A DNA stretch of 5,406 nt from Allobrachymonas sp. (lineage in GTDB: Bacteria > Pseudomonadota > Gammaproteobacteria > Burkholderiales > Burkholderiaceae_C). Of this stretch, positions 1 through 5,406 are shown piece by piece. Numbering within the stretch: position 1 is the first letter of the stretch; the number at the start of each line of letters is the position of its first letter. The position numbers were made by a program, and so were the translations under genes. The DNA lies in contig JAGPIR010000103.1 in assembly GCA_018054915.1 (NCBI GenBank), forward strand, positions 1-5,406. The letters are read 5' to 3'. The notes under the pieces were generated by a model. It saw nothing but the letters and a program-made list of their open reading frames with translations, was not told the DNA's origin and ran no database searches.

Positions 1-277
1 GGCAGAAAATGCTGCCCCACGGAGGCGTCATCGTGGCCAAACACAGGGAATTGGCCGCCGTTCCCGTTGGAACCAGGAAAACGCTCACCTCACGCTCGAA
101 AATGTCGGAGAACATCCGCTCGACGCGCAGAGTGTGTTCGTCGTTGCCGTATGGATGGGTGTTGCCGGCATTGCAGGCAATCAAGGCTTCGAGCACCTCA
201 GGTGAAGCGCCAACGATGTTGTCGCTGGAAAACGAAATGGGTTTCTTCAATGGCGGGGGGGTCATCGGCTGGTTCAT
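1..277 (-). CDS. ltaE: Low-specificity L-threonine aldolase, N-terminal part (cut by window edge)
   Basis: Partial gene reading leftwards out of the window; 92 codons are visible, roughly a quarter of a family member of about 340-350 residues. The product is a PLP-dependent fold-type I aldolase (beta-eliminating lyase family) that cleaves L-threonine/L-allo-threonine to glycine and acetaldehyde in the cytoplasm. Seen in the translation: SFSSDNIVGASPEVLEAL (residues 15-32), HPYGND (41-46) and FLVPTGTAANSL (67-78), which are the N-terminal signature blocks of threonine aldolases; the text up to TPPWGSIFC closely resembles the Pseudomonas-type enzyme as I remember it. The PLP-binding lysine lies beyond the edge and cannot be checked. 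The ATG at 277 was chosen because it is the first in frame; a second ATG at 265 is possible. Neither has a Shine-Dalgarno sequence. A run of seven C (G on the plus strand, 255-261) sits just after the start but the frame is intact. It lies 107 bp downstream of dbpA on the same strand. Confidence 0.88.
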   Translation of the reverse strand, partial: MNQPMTPPPLKKPISFSSDNIVGASPEVLEALIACNAGNTHPYGNDEHTLRVERMFSDIFEREVSVFLVPTGTAANSLCLATMTPPWGSIFC

Positions 278-384
278 GGGGAGGTGTTGTTTGAACCGGC
301 TTTCAGCATGCAAGGAAATACACAAGAAAGACCTGGTCCTGACGGATCAATTGCTCATTATCTTTTGGCGTCAATTCGGTGTAT

Positions 385-1794
<1,410 letters not shown>

Positions 1795-1953
1795 GGCTCG
1801 ATTATCCGTGCCTGGCGTTGCGTAGCGGAAAACCTGGCGTTCAAATATTGCGCGCTGCTTGAGGTTGTCGATAAACATGGTGATTCTGTGTGGACTGGAG
1901 AAGCCGTGGATGCAGATGAAAGCGTGGTCAGCTCACGTGCGCCACGCCGTGGG

Positions 1954-2266
1954 TCAGCTACGAATCATCGCCAATAGGCCGATGGGGCGACCACCGCGCC
2001 GATGACGCCAGAGGCATCAACCGCGCCACACGTCCCGAACTTCGGCTTGAGCCAGCAGCAGCAGCCAAACGTGACCCGTCCGCCGGCGAGGCCAAACAGC
2101 TTGACGAGGATCGCTGCCACGATGGCCGGCCACAAACAGTCCCACGAGCCGGCCTTCTTTTCGGCCGCAGTGATGGGTGCTGGTGCGGGTACAGAAGTTT
2201 GCGACAGCGATGGCGTATTCGGGTCGGCTTGGCCGTGTACTCCAGGTCAGGAAAACTCCGCGGCAT
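1954..2266 (-). pseudogene. Decayed gene for a small hydrophobic protein
   Basis: On the minus strand the frame 2246 to 1965 is open for 93 codons but contains no ATG and begins right after a TGA (2249-2247). Its translation looks like real protein: a Pro/Ala-rich, charged N-terminal part (NTPSLSQTSVPAPAPITA, then AEKKAGSWD) followed by a hydrophobic stretch CLWPAIVAAILVKLFGLAGG, a LKPK turn and a second apolar stretch GVIGAVVA, as in a small two-segment membrane protein. The frame ends PSAYWR-stop. The next frame over the same bases reads GLLAMIRS-stop (TGA at 1956-1954), a more natural ending after GAVVA, which suggests a frameshift near 1977-1985. Upstream, the only ATG nearby (2266) lies in another frame, so a second frameshift is needed to connect a start. 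The cluster CCCW and the odd Cys and Asp residues (GTCGAVDASG) also suggest decay. I do not recognise a named family, and function is unknown. An intact gene with a non-standard start is less likely. Confidence 0.5.
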
Positions 2267-2523
2267 CGTCTTCAGCCGTTCCACCTTCAATGCTCGAATT
2301 CTTGCAAATCCGCAGGGATTCTGAATGCAAACATTTCAGCTCGCCTCTAATTTTTGCATCCCTATAGGGTTTACCCGTGCGAGGCTGATACATAAACATC
2401 GGGATTACTCCCAAAAGGAATTACCCTGATTCGCCGGTTTGACTACAAGAAAATCAATGAGAATGACCGGAACTTGATTGTCAGATTATTTTCTAGTTCA
2501 ACCAGTTGCTAAGTGTGTTTACT
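2267..2523 (+). promoter_or_regulatory. Upstream control region of the tauXYA genes
   Basis: A noncoding stretch of about 257 bp between the decayed minus-strand gene and tauX, visibly richer in A+T than its flanks. It holds an inverted repeat ATGCAAA/TTTGCAT (2325-2331 and 2353-2359), the perfect 10-bp palindrome CCCTATAGGG (2360-2369), and three related boxes listed separately. The best -35-like hexamers are TTGACT (2439-2444) and TTGTCA (2478-2483). Neither has a convincing -10 element at the right spacing, so I cannot place the start of transcription. Promoter activity is inferred from position in front of the operon. Confidence 0.4.
2367..2426 (+). repeat. Three related GG(A)TTAC-CC boxes
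   Basis: GGGTTTACCC (2367-2376), GGGATTACTCCC (2401-2412) and GGAATTACCC (2417-2426) share the core GG-(A)TTAC-(T)CC in the same orientation, within 60 bp and ending about 97 bp before the tauX start codon. Repeats of this kind upstream of an operon can be operator sites for a regulator. No regulator gene is in the window, and I do not recognise the motif. The copies are short and imperfect, so chance similarity is possible. Confidence 0.3.
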
Positions 2524-2913
2524 ATGACCCAGGTGCCAGATATTGTGTTTCTCAAGGCTTTCAACAAGGCATGGAATGACCATGATATTGAGGCCCTTAT
2601 GTCGTTTATGGCGGACGATTGTTCGTTTCATGCCGTTGGCGGTCCGGACTTGCTCGGCAAGAGTTTCATGGGCAGGGATGCCGTGCGGGAAGGGTTTCAA
2701 TTGGCTTGGCGTACCTTCCCTGATGCAGCCTGGATTGATGGTGATCATTTTGTTGTTGGCGACCGTGGTGTTTCTGAATCCACGTTTGTTGGCACGAAGC
2801 CGGATGGTACGCGCATCGAGGCGCGCATGGTTGATGTTTTTACTTTCAAAAATGGAAAGATATTGGTTAAAAACGCATTTCGTAAAGACAGGCCACCTGT
2901 TTCTATTAAATGA
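2524..2913 (+). CDS. tauX: NTF2/SnoaL-like protein, probable taurine dehydrogenase small subunit
   Basis: A 129-residue cytoplasmic protein with no signal peptide or membrane segment. The pattern is that of the SnoaL/NTF2-like fold: an N-terminal helix ending in FNKAWNDHDIEALMSFMADDCSF (13-35), GRDAVREGFQ (50-59), FPDAAW (65-70) and then strand-like blocks GDRGVSESTFVGTKPDGTRIE (79-99) and DVFTFKNGKILVKNAFRKDRP (104-124). Proteins of this fold can be enzymes or binding scaffolds. The position directly before a DAO-type flavoprotein and tauA is what makes me assign it as TauX, the small subunit of taurine dehydrogenase (taurine to sulfoacetaldehyde and ammonia); by sequence alone it would only be an NTF2-family protein. 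The frame extends upstream to a TTG at 2506, but the ATG at 2524 begins the usual short lead-in (MTQVPD). No Shine-Dalgarno sequence precedes either start. The gene is richer in A+T than dbpA or tauA. It is followed by tauY after 66 bp. Confidence 0.75.
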   Translation: MTQVPDIVFLKAFNKAWNDHDIEALMSFMADDCSFHAVGGPDLLGKSFMGRDAVREGFQLAWRTFPDAAWIDGDHFVVGDRGVSESTFVGTKPDGTRIEARMVDVFTFKNGKILVKNAFRKDRPPVSIK

Positions 2914-2935
2914 ATGTTGAGTTCCTTGAGCAATT

Positions 2936-2977
2936 GAATAAATCGTATAAGCGATATTCAAATAAATTTTTGTTTTT
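2936..2977 (+). terminator. Weak hairpin with T-rich tail between tauX and tauY
   Basis: GAATA (2936-2940) plus TCG (2943-2945) can pair with CGATATTC (2952-2959), with an AA bulge and a six-base loop. Seven bases later comes TTTTTGTTTTT (2967-2977), which runs up to the tauY start. The stem is short and AT-rich, so it is at most a leaky terminator or an mRNA structure that adjusts the tauX:tauY ratio. It may be nothing. Confidence 0.2.
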
Positions 2978-2979
2978 CC

Positions 2980-4422
2980 ATGAATCATTCTGCTGTTAAT
3001 GTTTCTGGCGCGTCCCGCGATGGAGCCACTCTGGCCGTTAATCGTTACGATCCGGCCTACGATCCCCTGCTTGACGCCACGCCTGGTCAAGGATGCGATT
3101 ACGCGCCGACTTACTGGATTGGAACCGGAGGAGAGTTGCCTGCAGATGATGGCCCGGTGCAGGGCGACATGGATGCCGATGTCGTGATCATCGGTGCCGG
3201 TTTTACTGGCCTGACGGCGGCTATTGCGCTGGCGCGTGACCATGGCATCAAGGCGGTGGTGCTAGAGGCCAACCGCGCGGCATGGGGGTGCAGCACACGC
3301 AATGGGGGGCAGGCGCAATGTGCCTCCGGAAGGCTGAAACGTTCGCAGTGGATTGAGCGCTGGGGGCTTGATACGGCCTTGCGGATGCATCAGGAATGCG
3401 TTGATGCGATGGAGTATTTCAAGACGATGATCGCAGACATTGATTGCGATCCGCAGCATGGGGGGCACTTGTATATAGCGCATAAGCCCAGCGTCATGCC
3501 CGTACTGGATAAAGAGGCCAAGCTGCTGCGTGAAACATTCAAATATGACGCGCGCATTCTGGATGTTGATACCGTCAAACGCGAATATGTGGATGATCGT
3601 GAGGCGTTCGGTGCGATGCATGAGCCCGAAGGCATTGGTGTTCATGCCGGCAAGCTTGCCTTCGGTTATCTCCGAAAAGCGCGTGCGCTCGGTGTGAAGG
3701 TGCACCCGTCCAGTCCCGTTACGGGCTGGGAAACGCGTGGCGGTGTGCATTACTTGCGCACTCCTGGCGGGATCGTGAAGGCCCGTGCCGTGGGTGTAGC
3801 CACCGGCGGTTACACCTCGCAGACCCTTCACCGTGAACTGAAAAACCGCCTGTTGCCGATTTTGTCCAATTCCATTGTGACGCGGCCGCTTACGCCGGAA
3901 GAAATCCAGGCATGTAATTTCCGTACCAATCTGATCATCACCGATACCCGCATCCTGCGTCACTACTATCGCCTTTTGCCGGATGGGCGCGTTCAGATTG
4001 GCAGCCGCAGCGCCATTACCGGACGGGACGCGCCGGATCAGCAATATGAAGATTTGCTGGTGCGGGATCTTGTCCGCAAGTTCCCTGCACTCAAAGGCAT
4101 CTCCCTTGATTATTCGTGGTGGGGTTGGGTTGATGTCAGCCATGACCTGATGCCTCGCATTTTTCAGCCCAACCCCCAAGAGAGCATTTTCTATTCCCTG
4201 GGGTATGGCGGCAATGGCGTGATGTATTCCGCCCAGGCAGGGCGCCGGCTGGCCCAATGGATTGCGGGGCAGGGAGCCTCTCTTGATTTGCCGATTTTCC
4301 GGTCGCGCCTGCCATTTCCAAACATCCGGGAAATGGTCACATCTGAGATTTTTGCGCCTTTCCGTCGTTTTGGACAGCGTTTTTTATACAAGTGGTATGC
4401 CCTGCAGGATGAAGTTTTTTAA
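2980..4422 (+). CDS. tauY: FAD-dependent oxidoreductase, probable taurine dehydrogenase large subunit
   Basis: A 480-residue flavoprotein of the DAO (D-amino-acid oxidase-like) superfamily, in the branch that includes gamma-glutamylputrescine oxidase. Seen: a lead segment with YWIGTGGELPADDGP (45-59), the dinucleotide-binding fold DVVIIGAGFTGLTAAIALA (67-85) with the acidic residue E96 ending the second strand (AVVLEA), STRNGGQ (105-111) which in this family sits near the flavin, ATGGYTS (274-280), SWWGWVDVSHDLMPRI (379-394) and the C-terminal FAD block GYGGNGVMYSAQAGRRLA (408-425). The likely reaction, given TauX before and TauA after, is oxidative deamination of taurine to sulfoacetaldehyde, with electrons passed to the respiratory chain. 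From sequence alone the substrate could be another primary or secondary amine. There is no signal peptide, so the enzyme should be cytoplasmic; the tail (EIFAPFRRFGQRFLYKWYALQDEVF, in pieces 456-480) is basic and aromatic. The ATG at 2980 has no Shine-Dalgarno sequence but precedes all conserved sequence. tauA starts 34 bp after the stop. Confidence 0.8.
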   Translation: MNHSAVNVSGASRDGATLAVNRYDPAYDPLLDATPGQGCDYAPTYWIGTGGELPADDGPVQGDMDADVVIIGAGFTGLTAAIALARDHGIKAVVLEANRAAWGCSTRNGGQAQCASGRLKRSQWIERWGLDTALRMHQECVDAMEYFKTMIADIDCDPQHGGHLYIAHKPSVMPVLDKEAKLLRETFKYDARILDVDTVKREYVDDREAFGAMHEPEGIGVHAGKLAFGYLRKARALGVKVHPSSPVTGWETRGGVHYLRTPGGIVKARAVGVATGGYTSQTLHRELKNRLLPILSNSIVTRPLTPEEIQACNFRTNLIITDTRILRHYYRLLPDGRVQIGSRSAITGRDAPDQQYEDLLVRDLVRKFPALKGISLDYSWWGWVDVSHDLMPRIFQPNPQESIFYSLGYGGNGVMYSAQAGRRLAQWIAGQGASLDLPIFRSRLPFPNIREMVTSEIFAPFRRFGQRFLYKWYALQDEVF

Positions 4423-4443
4423 TAAAAGTTTTTTCAACGACCC

Positions 4444-4456
4444 AAAGGAGACAAAC
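4444..4456 (+). promoter_or_regulatory. Strong ribosome binding site of tauA
   Basis: AAAGGAG at 4444-4450 lies six bases before the ATG at 4457, a near-ideal Shine-Dalgarno sequence and spacing. It fixes the tauA start and contrasts with tauX and tauY, which show none. This fits a binding protein made in excess over the enzyme subunits. Confidence 0.8.
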
Positions 4457-5406
4457 ATGAGGTCAAAAACACTCCGCACACTTGGTGCGATCGCCGCGGT
4501 AACCGGCCTGTTGTCTTTCGGCGCGGCGCATGCGCAGGAAAAGACGGTGACGTTTGCGCATCAGGATATGTTGGTGCCTTTGCGTTTGGTCATGGAATCG
4601 GGTGAGGTGGAAAAGGCCACGGGCTACAAAATCAACTGGCGCATGTTCTCTGGCGGTGGCGACGTCATTCGCGCCATGGCGTCGGGAGATGTGCAGATGG
4701 GGGAGGTGGGGTCCAGTCCGCTTACTGCGGCTGCCAGCCAAGGGCAGGACATCAAGGCGTTCTGGGTTTCGGCCGACATTGCTGATGCCGAAGCGCTGGT
4801 GGCTCGCAATGGCTCGGGAGTCAACAGCCTCAAGGACCTCAAGGGCAAGCGCGTGGGTGTGCCATTTGTCTCCACCGCACACTACCAGTTGATGGCGGCA
4901 CTCAAGCATGATGGTGTGGCCGGTAAAGACCTGAATGTGATGAACATGCGTCCACCTGAAATTGCTGCCGCTTGGGAGCGGGGCGATATCGACGCCACTT
5001 TTGTTTGGGACCCCGTCCTCTCCAAGGTCAAGGCCAAGGGCAAGGTGATCGCTACCTCCGGAAGCGTGGGCAAAATGGGTTTCCCGACTTTTGAGGCCAT
5101 TGCTGTTAATGCCAAATGGGCGGCCGAGAACGAGGCGTTCATGGTGGCTTTTGTCAAGGCGCTCAACCGGGCTACCGAACAGACCCGCGCACAACTGAAG
5201 GGCTGGACACCTGACTCCGCTCCGATCAAGGCAATTGCCAAATGGACCAAGGCCGATCCCAAGGATGTGCCTGCAGCTATGGCGTTGTATCGCTTCCCGA
5301 CGGCACAAGAGCAGCTTTCGGCCCAATGGTTGCAGGGCGGTGTCGCCAAAGCCATGGGCGGCACGGCTGAATTCCTTAAGGAGCAGGGGCGCATTCCGGC
5401 TGTTAA
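4457..5406 (+). CDS. tauA: Taurine ABC transporter, periplasmic substrate-binding protein (3' end cut off)
   Basis: 316 codons are visible and the frame is still open at the window edge. The last residues, FLKEQGRIPAV, match a segment close to the C-terminus of TauA proteins (E. coli TauA is 320), so probably only some 10-20 residues are missing. The N-terminus is a Sec signal peptide: basic start MRSKTLR, a hydrophobic core, and AHA before Q27 as the likely cleavage site. TauA-family blocks are clear: SGGGDVIRAMASGDVQMG (65-82), VGSSPLTAAASQG (84-96), GKRVGVPFVSTAHYQLMAALKH (130-151, in two pieces) and RPPEIAAAWERGDIDATFVW (165-184). The protein captures taurine (2-aminoethanesulfonate, possibly related sulfonates) in the periplasm and hands it to TauBC, whose genes should follow to the right. 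It is codirectional with tauX and tauY, and a good Shine-Dalgarno sequence precedes the start. Other aliphatic sulfonate-binding proteins (SsuA) are related, but the blocks fit TauA better. Confidence 0.9.
   Translation, partial: MRSKTLRTLGAIAAVTGLLSFGAAHAQEKTVTFAHQDMLVPLRLVMESGEVEKATGYKINWRMFSGGGDVIRAMASGDVQMGEVGSSPLTAAASQGQDIKAFWVSADIADAEALVARNGSGVNSLKDLKGKRVGVPFVSTAHYQLMAALKHDGVAGKDLNVMNMRPPEIAAAWERGDIDATFVWDPVLSKVKAKGKVIATSGSVGKMGFPTFEAIAVNAKWAAENEAFMVAFVKALNRATEQTRAQLKGWTPDSAPIKAIAKWTKADPKDVPAAMALYRFPTAQEQLSAQWLQGGVAKAMGGTAEFLKEQGRIPAV

Noticed and set aside
255..261. Seven-G run near the ltaE start as a slippage site or frameshift
   Set aside because: The frame is intact on both sides and conserved blocks follow directly, so nothing indicates a frameshift.
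339..374. Inverted repeat CTGACG/CGTCAA between dbpA and ltaE as a terminator, and TTGACG (minus strand) as a -35 box for ltaE
   Set aside because: The arms are five to six bases with a loop over 20 and no T-run follows; the hexamer has only a 3-of-6 -10 match at 17-bp spacing.
1795..1878. 28-residue N-terminal extension of DbpA (start at 1878)
   Set aside because: No resemblance to DbpA N-termini and no ribosome binding site; the ATG at 1794 gives the family-typical length.
2396..2511. Short plus-strand frame ending LIRRFDYKKINENDRNLI...TSC-stop before tauX
   Set aside because: The composition looks protein-like, but there is no ATG/GTG start, it is under 40 codons, and it sits in the presumed promoter region. 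A gene remnant cannot be excluded.
2509..3243. Minus-strand open frame of 244 codons across tauX and the start of tauY
   Set aside because: It spans two well-supported plus-strand genes and the gap between them, and its translation has no domain pattern.
3262..4257. Minus-strand open frame of 331 codons opposite tauY
   Set aside because: Antisense shadow of the flavoprotein, which has complete FAD-binding motifs; the translation has no recognisable domain.
4463..5326. Minus-strand open frame of 287 codons opposite tauA
   Set aside because: Antisense to a clear TauA protein with signal peptide and family blocks; the translation is His/Arg-rich shadow sequence.

Overview
The window looks like a chromosomal segment from a moderately GC-rich proteobacterium. 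A betaproteobacterium of the Alcaligenaceae/Comamonadaceae type is my best guess. It rests on protein similarity recalled by eye and on gene content, not on a search. No mobile element, tRNA, rRNA or CRISPR array was seen.

Left part, minus strand (about 1-1794): a complete DEAD-box RNA helicase of the DbpA type (23S rRNA/large-subunit assembly) is followed downstream by the first 92 codons of a low-specificity L-threonine aldolase, which runs off the left edge. They are separated by 107 bp and may be transcribed separately or together.

Middle part (about 1795-2523) has no intact gene. It holds a minus-strand reading frame that clearly looks like protein (a Pro/Ala-rich linker, then a hydrophobic C-terminal domain). 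It lacks a start codon in frame and appears frameshifted near its end, so I read it as a decayed gene for a small membrane protein. The rest is a more AT-rich stretch with palindromes and three related GG(A)TTAC-CC boxes in front of the plus-strand operon.

Right part, plus strand (2524-5406): three genes in a row. They are a 129-residue NTF2/SnoaL-fold protein, a 480-residue DAO-type FAD oxidoreductase, and a TauA-type periplasmic taurine-binding protein that lacks only its last few residues at the right edge. This order fits a taurine dissimilation locus: TauA would deliver taurine to an ABC transporter (tauB/tauC expected beyond the right edge). TauX (small) and TauY (large, flavoprotein) would form taurine dehydrogenase, deaminating taurine to sulfoacetaldehyde and ammonia. 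The regulator, the transporter ATPase/permease and the sulfoacetaldehyde-consuming enzyme (Xsc) are not in the window. The most interesting point is the pairing of a catalytic flavoprotein with a tiny NTF2-fold partner of unknown mechanistic role.
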